This document shows, in pieces, positions 36,736 through 48,421 of a stretch of DNA of 64,000 bases. Under the pieces are notes generated by a model, which saw nothing but the letters and a program-made list of their open reading frames with translations, did not search any database and was not told the DNA's origin. Source of the DNA: Stictocephala bisonia (lineage: Eukaryota; Arthropoda; Insecta; Hemiptera; Membracidae); assembly GCA_035578905.1 (NCBI GenBank), contig JAQJVL010000001.1:8388711-8452710 (forward strand), given 5' to 3'. Both the position numbers and the translations under genes were made by a program. Position 1 is the stretch's first letter; the number at the start of each line of letters is the position of its first letter.

Positions 36736-36861
36736 CTTTTTTATCACCTAGTAGAATCAGGACTATATTTTTATCACCTAGTAGAATCAGGACTATATTT
36801 TTATCACCTAGTAGAATCAGGACTATATTTTTATCACCTAGTAGAATCAGGACTATATTTT
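36736..36861 (+). repeat. tandem repeat, 30-bp unit, four copies
   Basis: Four identical copies of TTTTTATCACCTAGTAGAAT plus CAGGACTATA. Identity is essentially complete, so the expansion is recent. Confidence 0.95.
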
Positions 36862-37599
36862 CTGGGAACATACTTTTTATTCCGTGAAAAATACGTTTTG
36901 TACGAGAAAATTGAGAAATCTAAATGATTGAAAGTGAATTCGAAAACTATTTTGTTCTCGAGATATCGCGATAAAAGTATACTTTCGTGGCAAACCACCT
37001 ATGTTGGCCTTATACACAATGATAATAGGAACTACGACTAACCAAAAAAATCGTGTTTGCATATAATTCCGGTCGGCAGGCTGTACCGGAAGACAGGCTC
37101 TTGATTTTCACACAAATTACGAATATTTGCTAGCTTTATTAGTAGACCCTTAGGATAAGTTAAGTTATAATTGGTTAGGTAAGTGGTTAGGATAAAATGT
37201 ATTTTTCGGCCCTAAAAATAATTTTATTGTATAACTGGTTCGTGTTGTATTTGTTCGTGTTCAGAATAAATAACATATAAAATAAAATAAGTGTTGAAAA
37301 ATAACGATTTTAAAATGTTTAATATTTTAAACATTTTAAAATGTTAAGTGTGCACTTAGAGATAAAAAAATGCATTTCAAGTTTTGCAAAATTTCTATGC
37401 AAAACGACTTTCCACGTTTTAAATAAACCTCCTAAATTGATATAAACTCATATTTCAAAAATGTTTAACAAAAAATCATTTTCAGAAGCGTTAAGAAAGT
37501 GCAGAGTTACCAACTAGTTGACATTCCTCTCAAAAATGTAATATAGGGAATTGTTCAGAAGGGACATTTAACGTTCAATTTTCAGTTCATGTGTTCCTT
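36862..37599. other. no gene seen
   Basis: AT-rich; a small palindrome AAAATGTTTAATATTTTAAA lies near 37312. No supported coding region. Confidence 0.4.
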
Positions 37600-40496
37600 G
37601 GACATAACAACAGATCAGTGTACACATCCCCACTAATCCCTGACTTATGATACACCCATACACTTCCCCACTAACTCATGATACACTTCCTCACTAACCC
37701 CTGACTAATACACTTCCCCACTAACTCCTGACCTATGACACCGCTGTATACCTCCTCTCTAACACTTGACTTTTGACACCCCTGTATACCTCCTCTCTAA
37801 CACCTGACTTTTGACACCCCTGTATACCTCCTCACCAACACCTAACTTATGACACCCAGTACACTCCCCCGCTAACCCCTGCCTTATGACACCCCTGTAT
37901 ACCTCCTCACTAACACCTGACTTATGACACGCTGTACACTTCCCCACTAACCCCTGACGTATGACACCCTGTACACTTCCTCACTAACCCCTGACTTATG
38001 ACACGCTGTACACTTCCTCACTAACACCTGACTTATGACACGCTGTACACTTCCTCACTAACCCCTGACTTATGACATCCCTGTATACCTCCTCACTAAC
38101 ACCTGACTTATGACACGCTGTACACTTCCCCACTAACTCCTGACTTATGACACCCTGTACACTTCTCCACTAACTCATGATACACTTCCCCACTAACCAC
38201 TGCCTTATGACACCCCTGTATACCTCCTCACTAACACCTGACTTATGACACGCTGTACACTTTCCCACTAACACTTGACTTATGACACCCCTGTATAACT
38301 TCCCACCAACCCCTGACTTATGACATGCTGTACACTTCCCCACTAACCCCTGACGTATGACACCCTGTACACTTCCCCACTAACACTTGACTTATGACAC
38401 GCTTTACACTTCCCCACTAACCCCTGACGTATGACACCCTGTACACTTCCCCACTAACCCCTGACGTATGACACCCTGTACACTTCCCCACTAACACTTG
38501 ACTTATGACACGCTTTACACTTCCCCACTAACCCCTGACGTATGACACGCTGTACACTTCTCCACTAACCCCTGACGTATGACACCCTGTACACTTCCCC
38601 ACTAACACTTGACTTATGACACGCTTTACACTTCCCCACTAACCCCTGACGTATGACACCCTGTACACTTCCCCACTAACACTTGACTTATGACGCGCTT
38701 TACACTTCCCCACTAACCCCTGACGTATGACACCCTGATATACTTCCCCACTAACACTTGACTTATGACACGCTTTACACTTCCCCACTAACCCCTGACG
38801 TATGACACCGTGATACATTTCCCCACTAACACTTGACTTATGACACGCTTTACACGTCCCCAATAACCCCTGACGTATGACACCCTGTACACTTCCCCAC
38901 TAACACTTGACTTATGACACGCTTTACACTTCCCCACTAACCCCTGACGTATGACACCCTGTACACTTCCCCACTAACACTTGACTTATGACACCCCTGT
39001 ATAACTTCCCACCAACCCCTGACTTATGACAAGCTGTACACTTCCCCACTAACCCCTGACGTATGACACCCTGTACACTTCCCCACTAACACTTGACTTA
39101 TGACATGCTTTACACTTCCCCACTAACCCCTGACGTATGACACGCTGTACACTTCTCCACTAACCCCTGACGTATGACACCCTGTACACTTCCCCACTAA
39201 CACTTGACTTATGACACGCTTTACACTTCCCCACTAACCCCTGACGTATGACACCCTGTACACTTCCCCACTAACACTTGACTTATGACACGCTTTACAC
39301 TTCCCCACTAACCCCTGACGTATGACACCCTGTATACTTCCCCACTAACACTTGACTTATGACACGCTTTACACTTCCCCACTAACCCCTGACGTATGAC
39401 ACCCTGTACACTTCCCCACTAACACTTGACTTATGACACGCTTTACACGTCCCCAATAACCCCTGACGTATGACACCCTGTACACTTCCCCACTAACACT
39501 TGACTTATGACACGCTTTACACTTCCCCACTAACCCCTGACGTATGACACCCTGTACACTTCCCCACTAACACTTGACTTATGACACCCCTGTATAACTT
39601 CCCACCAACCCCTGACTTATGACAAGCTGTACACTTCCCCACTAACCCCTGACGTATGACACCCTGTACACTTCCCCACTAACACTTGACTTATGACACG
39701 CTTTACACTTCCCCACTAACCCCTGACGTATGACACCCTGTACACTTCCCCACTAACACTTGATTTATGACACGCTTTACACTTCCCCACTAACCCCTGA
39801 CGTATGACACCCTGTACAATTCCCCACTAACACTTGACTTATGACACGCTTTACACTTCCCCACTAACCCCTGACGTATGACACCCTGTACACTTCCCCA
39901 CTACTACTTGACTTATGACACCCCTGTATAAATCCCCACCAACACCTGACTTATAACACGCTGTACACTTCCCCACTAACCCCTGACGTATGACACCCTG
40001 TACACTTCCCCACTAACACTTGATTTATGACACCCCTGTATAAATCCCCACCAACGCCTGACTTATAACACGCTGTACACTTCCCTACTAACCCCTGACG
40101 TATGATACCCGGTACACTTCCCCACTAACACTTGACTTATGACACCCCTGTATAAATCCCCACCAACGCCTGACTTATGACACGCTGTACACTTCCCCAC
40201 TAACCCCTGACGTATGACACCCTCTACACTTCCCCACTAACACTTGACTTATGACACTCCTGTATAAATCCTCACTAACCCCTGATGTATGACACGCTGT
40301 ACACGTCCCCACTATCACTTTACTTATGACACTCCTGTATAACTCCCCACCAACGCCTGACTTATGACACGCTGTACACTTCCTCACTAACCCCTGACGT
40401 ATGACACCCTGTACACCTCCCCACTAAGCCCTGGCTTATGACACCCCTGTATACCTCCTCACTAACACCTGACTTATGACACCCCTGTATACTCGA
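37600..40496 (+). repeat. minisatellite, 37-bp unit arranged as 74-bp dimers
   Basis: Tandem copies of ACTTCCCCACTAACNCCTGA plus CNTATGACACNCTGTAC. Through most of 38340-39900 two forms alternate strictly: one with ACACTTGACTTATGACACGC and one with CCCCTGACGTATGACACC, giving a 74-bp dimer. Longer blocks are also duplicated (the CCCTGTATAACTTCCCACC variant recurs near 38290, 39000 and 39590). Short minus-strand frames here (37759-37947, 38639-38863, 40175-40387) are artefacts of the repeat. The array stops where a retrotransposon is inserted; a short remnant follows it. Confidence 0.95.
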
Positions 40497-41500
40497 AAGA
40501 GCTCGAAAAGGTGACCTTTTTGGAGCTCAGCAGCGCAATCCAACATTTCAATAATCTCAACCTCAAAACCAACCCAACAAAATCAAACTTCATCAAATTT
40601 GGTTTGCGTCAAAAAGACTCAGAGATACCTACAGTCATGCTGGATGAAACTGAGATCGAAGAGGTCTACTCAGCCAAATTCCTAGGAATATACCTAGATC
40701 AAGGATTGACTTGGGATTGCCAAGTAGACCACGTTTGCTCAAAACTGTCCTCAGGAATTTATGTTTTGAGAAAACTGTCAGAGTATTGCCCAACTCAGGT
40801 ACTGATGACGGCGTACTACGGAGTAATTTACCCACATCTCTCATACGGACTGACGGTGTGGGGAGGTTGCTCCAACGCGAACCTCTCAAGAATTTTTGTT
40901 CTTCAAAAAAGAGCGGTTCGAATAATCGCAAAACTTAGGCAGAGAGAGTCGTGCAGAGCAGCATTCAAAAACCTGAACTTGTTGACATTACCCTGCCTCT
41001 ACATTCTTGAAACATGTCTCTTTTTTAAATCAAAATGCGAGTCCATAAGAGGTTGCGACATACACTCTTATGAGACTAGAGGCAGGGGTAACTTCCGAAC
41101 TGGGAAACACAGGACGGTAGCTTACGAACGATTGCCCGCACAGGCAATTTGTCAACAAGCTGCCAAATTCAATCAAATGTGCTCCTACGCTGAAGGCGTT
41201 CAAATCTCGTCTGAAGCAAGTGTTGATTGCAGAGGCATTCTACAGTTCGGACGAGTTTTTGGCACATAACTGGGAGATCTAGTAAAATTGAGAGAGTAGG
41301 CTGGCTGAGTGGGAACAATTTTTTTCTTTTTTTGAAAGAATGGGTGTGTGAATGCCATGCTTATTGTATGTATGAATGTGGATCTGGATGTAAGCGTGGA
41401 TGAATAATTGTAGCTTAGTTTAAATATTTCATAGTAATGACGATTGCGATGCATTATACAAATGTAAAAATATGCAATAAAACATTTATTTATTTATTTA
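40497..41500 (+). mobile_element. 5'-truncated non-LTR retrotransposon inserted in the minisatellite
   Basis: Non-repeat sequence starts abruptly after ...CCTGTATACT and ends with ATGCAATAAAACATTTATTT plus further ATTT units, after which TACTTCCCCACCAACACCTG of the array resumes. This is the structure of a 5'-truncated insertion with a simple 3' tail; TACT or a few more bases may be the target duplication. It carries the end of a reverse transcriptase and a 3' untranslated region. Confidence 0.85.
40511..41281 (+). pseudogene. C-terminal part of a Jockey-type reverse transcriptase
   Basis: The frame opens inside the palm (LNLKTNPTKSNFIKFG), continues with AKFLGIYLDQGLTWDCQVDH, IYVLRKLSEYCPTQVLMTAY, YPHLSYGLTVWGG and LQKRAVRIIAKL, all typical of the segment after the catalytic domain in Jockey-like and related polymerases. 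The main frame runs to 41269, but near 41155 a shift is needed to continue into LPNSIKCAPTLKAFKSRLK and AFYSSDEFLAHNWE, the usual C terminus, ending at 41281. The catalytic FADD region is missing, so it cannot act. Few lesions suggest a fairly recent insertion. Confidence 0.85.
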
Positions 41501-42930
41501 TACTTCCCCACCAACACCTGGCCCCTGTACAGTGTTATTGAAGCGTTGATCAACAGTACAAGGGTGCTAGCTCGGCCATTTATACTAAATTACTGGTTTA
41601 TATGAAATAAATTAATAATAAGAATGTGATATTATCACAGTCGACGAGAATTTTTAATTGATTCATTGTTTTAGTCTTTTACTAATTTTTCTCCTTAAAT
41701 TTATTCAGGACCAACCTAAGATAGATTACGTTAGGTTATATTAAGTTGGGTAAGTTAAGGTTCGGAAAGGTTAGGTTGGATTGAGCTCGGTTAGGTTAGG
41801 CTGAGTTGGATTAGGTTTGGTGTAAAAAATAGGTAAATTATATGACAATTAATGTATTTAGTGTGATGGTTTTACAGTAATAATTAAATTTTATTGGTCT
41901 TTTAGTGTCGGTTGATTTGGAAAATGTTTATATAGCAGTTTGGAAACTGCTATAATAAAATGGTTGGTGAAATACATTATTTTTGTTTTCTCAGTAAGGT
42001 TTGACACTGACGAATTATGATTGTTTTTATAAGTAAGTTTGGATGTTTTTATAGAATTTATTATGCATACAAACCTTTTAATATATTTTGAACCAGTGCT
42101 TGTTATTTATTTTATCTTTAGAAAGAAAAAAAAGATAGAAAAATACCGAATTAGAAATGCAGTTTCTGTAATATATCAATTCATAAACTCAACATTTTCT
42201 TTTGGCATTTTGATTCGAAATATAAACTGATTTCACTAACCGAACTAGATGAAACGGAATGTAAAATGAATATACACACAATTTACTCGGATTACTTTGG
42301 AAAATGACTTTAGATAAAATCTCAGCTAAAACGATGGGACAAAAGTAAAGTTAAGACGCAGAGGATGAAAGGGATTTGTTAAATTGGTTTTACACGGACT
42401 AGTGGACTGGACAATACCGTATGCCAGAGGAACGCTCAACAGGACAAACCCAGCATCATTGAGTTGAAAAATACGCCACGTATGTTAAACGAATTATCAT
42501 GCCAAACGAAATAAAATTGTTTGCATGCTCTGGAAGGTGATTGACCTGTATGTAGGTTCAAAGGAATGGTTGGTTCGTGTGTGCATTGCATTCAAGTCTA
42601 CACAGTGAGTAACTGAAAAGGTGTCCTGGCTATATATTTCCGGATTGTACACCTTATTTAGAGCAGATTCTGAAGGATACAGTTTTATCGAATTCCTCTC
42701 CGTTTAGTTTCTGTCTTTTTGTATTTTTTACAAAAACATTAATAACTCATGAACGATTTAACCGACTGGCTTGACAATTTTCTCTGTTCTTTACATTAAA
42801 ATTATCAGAGAATATACAAATAGCCCATTGAGTCAACGTTCGCCATTTATAAATGGCGGTCATTAAAACTTTTAAATCAAAATATCTTGTGAACTTTTTT
42901 ATATATTTTGTTAAAACTTCTTTGCCAATT
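41501..42930. other. array remnant, degenerate TTAGG stretch, otherwise no gene
   Basis: About 30 bp of minisatellite remnant follows the insertion. At 41730-41820 there are several degenerate (GGTTA)n-like steps (GGTTAGGTTAGGCTGAG), short and irregular. The remainder is AT-rich with no supported coding region. Confidence 0.5.
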
Positions 42931-43060
42931 ACATGGGCCTATAGGCCTGTGCGTGAGCTTTATTCATCGAGTGAAATACCGACCGTTGACTCAGTAGGGA
43001 TTCGAACCTTGGACCTTGTCCTTCGCAGTCCGACCTTAGCCACTGAGCCACCACGCCGGC
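42931..43060 (-). mobile_element. tRNA-derived SINE, copy C
   Basis: Minus-strand copy starting GCCGGCGTGGTGGCTCAGTG with a B-box GGTTCGAATCC and the same body (CTCACGCACAGG, TAGGCCCATGT). The head resembles copies A, B and D. It interrupts an AT-rich stretch without a clear target duplication. Confidence 0.85.
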
Positions 43061-43384
43061 AACTGCTAGGTTCATCAATTTTAGTCAAAAACAATAATTT
43101 TTAGGTAATTTCATTAAAAATATATTGTACCTTAGTTTTTGTTGTAAGCCTTTTCATTAGTGGAGTCCTCGTAAAAAATGTATTTTACTGGATGCTGCAA
43201 TCTCTGGATGCTGTAAATACTTGCAGTAAAATACATTTTTTAGCTAAACCTCAGTAATAATAGACTTATAACAAAAATTTAGGTATCAATAGATTTGAGA
43301 TTACATTTGATAAACATTATTATTTTAGTGTAAAATTGATAACTCTAACAGTTTACAAGATATTTTGATTTGAAAGTTTCACTA

Positions 43385-45165
43385 AACGTCCTCTACGTAC
43401 TATACCTATGACGTTTAGGCGTCCTGTACGTACAATATTTATGACGTTAAAGTGTCCTCATACCCTCTACGTACAATACCTATGACGTTAAAGTGTCCCC
43501 TACGTAAAATAATTATATAGTTAAAGTGTCCCAACACCCTCTACGTACAATACATATGACGTTAAGACGTCCTCTACGTACAATATTTATGACAATAGAC
43601 AATAGACAAGTCTTTATTGTACATGAACGCCTGTTAAATTATTACAGAGTAATACACAAGCTGGTACATAGTCAAGTTTGTTAGAAAACTAACAGCATTT
43701 CTCCTAAATATCTAATACTAACTAGATATTTATGACGTTTAAGTGTCCTCACACCCTCTACATACAATACCTATGACGTTAAGGCGTCCTCTACGTACAA
43801 TATTTATGACATTTAAGTGTCCTCACACCCTCTACATACAATACCTATGACGTTAAGGCGTCCTCTACGTACAATACCTATGACGTTTAAGTGTCCTCAC
43901 ACCCTCTACGTACAATACCTATGACGTTAAGGCGTCCTCTACGTACAATATTTATGACGTTTAAGTGTCCTCATACCCTCTACGTACAATACCTATGACG
44001 TTAAGGTGTCCTCTACGTACAATATTTATGACGTTTAAGTGTCCTCACACCCTCTACGTACAATACCTATGACGTTAAGGCATCCTCTATGTACAATATT
44101 TATGACGTTTAAGTGTCCTCACACCCTCTACATACAATACCAATGACGTTAAGGCGTCCTCTACGTACAATATTTATGACGTTTAAGTGTCCTCACACCC
44201 TCTACATACAATACCTATGACGTTAAGGCGTCCTCTACGTACAATATTTATGACGTTTAAGTGTCCTCACACCCTCTACATACAATACCTATGACGTTAA
44301 GGCGTCCTCTACGTACAATATTTATGACGTTTAAGTGTCCTCACACCCTCTACATACAATACCTATGACGTTAAGGCGTCCTCTACGTACAATATTTATG
44401 ACATTTAAGTGTCCTCACACCCTCTACATACAATACCTATGACGTTAAGGCGTCCTCTACGTACAATACCTATGACGTTTAAGTGTCCTCACACCCTCTA
44501 CATACAATACCTATGACGTTAAGGCGTCCTCTACGTACAATATTTATGACGTTTAAATGTCCTCATACCCTATACGTACAATACCTATGACGTTAAGGTG
44601 TCCTCTACGTACAATATTTATGACGTTTAAGTGTCCTCACACCCTCTACGTACAATACCTATGACGTTAAGGCGTCCTCTACGTACAATATTTATGACGT
44701 TTAAGTGTCCTCACACCCTTACATACAATACCTATGACGTTAAGGCGTCCTCTACGTAAAATATTTATGACGTTTAAGTGTCCTCATACCCTCTACGTAC
44801 AATACCTATGACGTTAAGGTGTCCTCTACGTACAATATTTATGACGTTTAAGTGTCCTCACACCCACTACATACAATACCTATGACGTTAAGGCGTCCTC
44901 TACGTACAATATTTATGACGTTTAAGTGTCCTCATACTCTCTACATACAATACCTATGACGTTAAAGTGTCCCCTACGTAAAATACTTATATAGTTAATG
45001 TGTCCCAACACCCTCTACGTACAATACCTATGACGTTAAGGCGTCCTCTACGTACAATATTTATGACGTTAAAATGTCCCCATACCCTCTACGTACAGTA
45101 TTTATGACGTAAAATGTCCCAAACGTACAATACTTATAATGTTAAAGTTCCCACGTACACACTAC
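43385..45165 (+). repeat. minisatellite, 74-bp unit made of 40-bp and 34-bp halves
   Basis: The unit is TTAAGTGTCCTCACACCCTC TACGTACAATACCTATGACG followed by TTAAGGCGTCCTCTACGTAC AATATTTATGACGT. The two halves are related (CTACGTACAATA..TATGACG), so this is a higher-order repeat of unequal halves, with about 22 units. Edge units are more diverged (43385-43590, 44950-45165), and the first part is interrupted by a retroposon tail at 43588-43721. Confidence 0.95.
43588..43721 (-). mobile_element. 3' end of a non-LTR retrotransposon, inserted in the array
   Basis: On the minus strand the insert ends CAATAAAGACTTGTCTATTG followed by another TCTATTGTC, a simple-repeat tail. It is flanked on both sides by ATATTTATGAC, an 11-bp target duplication that belongs to the array sequence. 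Only about 135 bp of the 3' end are present, a typical 5'-truncated copy. Confidence 0.8.
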
Positions 45166-46676
45166 GTAAAACAATTACGACTTTCTGATATACTAATGAA
45201 TAGAAATAATAATAAGGAGTAATTTGTTAAAATAAATATATAAGCCATCCTAAAGTGATGTAACAATAACAAAAGTGTGGTATATAGGTATGTAATAGTA
45301 ATAGTCAGAGGAACACGCGATCAAAATAAACTACTGTCCTATTGTATTGTGTTGTAATGATCTTCAGTCACATGCCTTCAAGCAAAGAATGTATCATAAA
45401 TGTATAATTTTTGTTTAATTTGACCTTACGTCAATTACATGACCCACATTGGTTACACTGGTACCTAAAGGTCATCAAAGGTTAAGGGTTTATATCTGAT
45501 TGATTCTCTACATTGACGTAATATCCTATGGGGATGGTTTCAAACATCTCAAAAATTCCCAAAACCTCTAAATATTCCAAAATTTCGAGAAAATTCCCAA
45601 ATATCTAGAAACATACGAAAATATCGTGAATATAAAAGAATTCTTAAAAAATCTTTAAAAATTCCTAAGTTATCAAACAATTCTTAATGTTTTATGATCA
45701 GAGTGAGAAGACCGTTGCGTAAACTTTTACGTACCCCAAAATTGCCAAAAAAGCAGGAAGCAAACGTTACGTCACAAAAATATCGTCAATTGCATAAAAA
45801 CTTCAATCCAACTCTAAATTCAAATTTGTTTATTATTTGCAAAAAGACAATTTATAGATGCAGTTTATATTTATTTCTCTAGCTCAAGGCTAACTGAGAT
45901 AAAAACCATAGTAATTTCTTTACAATTATGTGTATTAATTCATTATTCTTAAACATATATCTAAACTTAAATATAATACAAATTTTTTGGGAACTTGCTT
46001 AGTTCAAAACAATGTAACAATAAATCAGATAATAATAAATATAAACATTTAAAATATATAACAAATTAAAAAGTGGGATAAATATAACATTAGACTCTAA
46101 GAAATACAACAAAACAACTCAATAAAATATTTAGAAACAACAATAAACAAAAACAACGAGCAACAAATGGTTAGGTATAAGAGAGGACTTTTTAGACCTA
46201 ACCTCACCAATTGTGTGACCAATAAAGTCATTTTTCATTTAATTTCAACAAATTTTAAATCCTAAAATTTACCAATGCAATTATACTAAAAAAATTAGTA
46301 AGTATGTGAAATAATTCAATGAAAAATAAATCAAAGAAATACTTTTTTCACTTATTGTTCAAAGATACAAAAGCAAAATGTTAAATTACTGGGAAATTTT
46401 AAAAAAGGTTTGCTATATTATTGATTCACAGTTTCGAGTGGTGATACAAGAAAATATCACACTGAAACAAATATTGGTTATTTCATTTATGAGGGGGACA
46501 ACATTTTATTATTTGAGAGGGTAAGAAGCTACATTTGTATGAAAACTTTAACATTTTGATTAACAAAGTTTCAGAGTTTGAACCAGTTTTCTATTGCAAA
46601 CAATTTTTCTAATATTTTCATGTTTCTAAAATTATTGTAACACAACATTGTTTGTTACAGTAGAATGTCTAGTCAC
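45166..46676. other. no gene seen
   Basis: AT-rich; at about 45540-45690 there is a loose run of short A-rich steps (AAAATTCC, AAATATC and so on) and some short frames. This is part of the intron of the candidate minus-strand gene. Confidence 0.4.
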
Positions 46677-46808
46677 CTGAAGTACCCGAAGTCTGAGGAC
46701 GACGGCGAAGGGGTAACCTGAGAGTCCTGTGAAAGTCCTGTCATCCAAGTGAGCCTCGTCGCCGCAATCATGTAGGACTAGTGAGTCCTTCCGATGATTG
46801 ACGCGTGA
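46677..46808 (-). CDS. internal exon of the minus-strand membrane-protein gene (exon B)
   Basis: A 132-bp GC-rich island. On the minus strand TTTCTGTTACAG precedes it and CTTCAG|GTGACT follows, both good splice sites. Exactly 44 codons are open in one frame while the other two have early stops. The peptide has a polar, acidic portion (LVLHDCGDEAHLDD), then TGLSGYP and a hydrophobic FAVVLRLRVLQ, which continues as a membrane helix into the exon at 27862-27976. Phases are 0 at both ends. A plus-strand reading (ATG with a nearby donor) exists but does not join to any other exon. No family is recognised. Confidence 0.8.
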
Positions 46809-47189
46809 CTGTAACAGAAAGTAACTGACAATAATCTCAATCCCAAATTAATAATGATGTTTAGAACGGTAAAATGCGAACTTTCATTTAAAATGAGGTA
46901 AATATGCAGTTTCCATTCACTTTTAAAAATATAAAAACTTTATCTGAAATAACTAAAAAATCGGCCATACTCACATAACAAGAGATTTGCGTAAACAAAA
47001 TTCGAACTACAATATATGCTTTTTATCTGTGAAAATTAGTTTTTTATAGAAAAATTTCTAAAAAAACCCATATAACTATTAGTATTTTCGACTGATTACG
47101 TTATTTTAAAAGATTTTGTAATCTTTCTTTCTTAATTTGACGTACTTTTTTACGCTGAAAATGAATTAAAAATCTATTTCGGTCCATGA
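46809..47189. other. no gene seen
   Basis: AT-rich intronic sequence. Confidence 0.4.
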
Positions 47190-47475
47190 TAAATAAACTA
47201 AAAACACAATCACACTAGTAATGGTTAATGTTTTGTAACTCTTCCTAATCACAAAAATAAACCCCTTAGTTACTTAGTTAATGCCATTATTTTACTAAAT
47301 AGACAAGGCTTTTCTAATATTTAGCCATACCGTAAAAAATATCTAAAGTTTTGATTCAAATTTAAAAAGGTAGACAATATTGTAAATGAAATTTATTTTC
47401 AATTAGTTAACATTAATTTTGTTATTTTTTTGTATTTAGATGCATCTTAAATATTTAGTTAATTCAAGTATAGAT
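47190..47475 (+). repeat. direct duplication, left copy
   Basis: About 285 bp from AATAAACTAAAAACACAA to TTTAGTTAATTCAAGTATA is repeated at 49385-49690 with about 85-90% visible identity. The two copies flank the 38-bp minisatellite and the sequence after it. No TG..CA ends, primer-binding site or coding region is apparent, so they are not clear LTRs. Confidence 0.75.
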
Positions 47476-48421
47476 TCGTGATCACTATAAACTAAGCACT
47501 ATAAGCCACCTTTGCATGATCATTATAAACTAAGCACTTTAAGCCACATCTGCGTGATCACTATAAACTAAGCACTATAAGCCACCTTTGCGTGATCACT
47601 ATAAACTAAGCACTATAAGCCACATCTGCGTGATCACTATAAACTAAGCACTATAAGCCACCTTTGCGTGATCACTATAAACTAAGCACTATAAGCCACA
47701 TCTGCATGATCATTATAAACTAGCACTTTAAGCCACATCTGCATGATCACTATAAACTAAGCACTATAAGCCACATCTGCGTGATCACTATAAACTAAGC
47801 ACTATAAGCCACCTTTGCGTGATCACTATAAACTAAGCACTATAAGCCACATCTGCATGATCATTATAAACTAAGCACTTTAAGCCACCTCTGCATGATC
47901 ACTATAAACTAAGCACTATAAGCCACATCTGCGTGATCACTATAAACTAAGCACTATAAGCCACCTTTGCGTGATCACTATAAACTAAGCACTTTAAGCC
48001 ACCTCTGCATGATCACTATAAACTAGGCACTATAAGCCACATCTGCGTGATCACTATAAACTAAGCACTATAAGCCACCTTTGCGTGATCACTATAAACT
48101 AAGCACTATAAGCCACATCTGCATGATCATTATAAACTAGCACTTTAAGCCACCTCTGCATGATCACTATAAACTAAGCACTATAAGCCACATCTGCATG
48201 ATCATTATAAACTAAGCACTTTAAGCCACCTCTGCATGATCACTATAAACTAAGCACTATAAGCCACATCTGCGTGATCACTATAAACTAAGCACTATAA
48301 GCCACCTTTGCGTGATCACTATAAACTAAGCACTATAAGCCACATTTGCGTGATCACTATAAACTAAGCACTATAAGCCACCTCTGCGTGATCACTATAA
48401 ACTAAGCACTATAAGCCACCA
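47476..48421 (+). repeat. minisatellite, 38-bp unit with alternating subtypes
   Basis: Units GATCACTATAAACTAAGCAC plus TATAAGCCACNTNTGCGT. Subtypes CCACCTTTGC and CCACATCTGC alternate over much of the array, giving a 76-bp dimer; a third form with GCATGATCATTATAAACTA and CACTTTAAGCC is placed periodically. About 25 copies. Unlike the other arrays here it lacks the TGTACGT core. Confidence 0.95.

Noticed and set aside
41730..41825. Interstitial telomere tract
   Set aside because: Only a few irregular GGTTA steps, not a uniform TTAGG array.
43385..45165. CRISPR-like array of alternating repeats and spacers
   Set aside because: Both halves of the unit are repeated, so there are no unique spacers; the genome is eukaryotic.
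46660..46735. Plus-strand exon reading from an ATG at 46665, with acceptor TTTGTTACAG and donor GGGGTAACC
   Set aside because: Only about 16 codons and no partner exon in phase; the minus-strand reading is fully open, has better splice sites and joins with two other exons.
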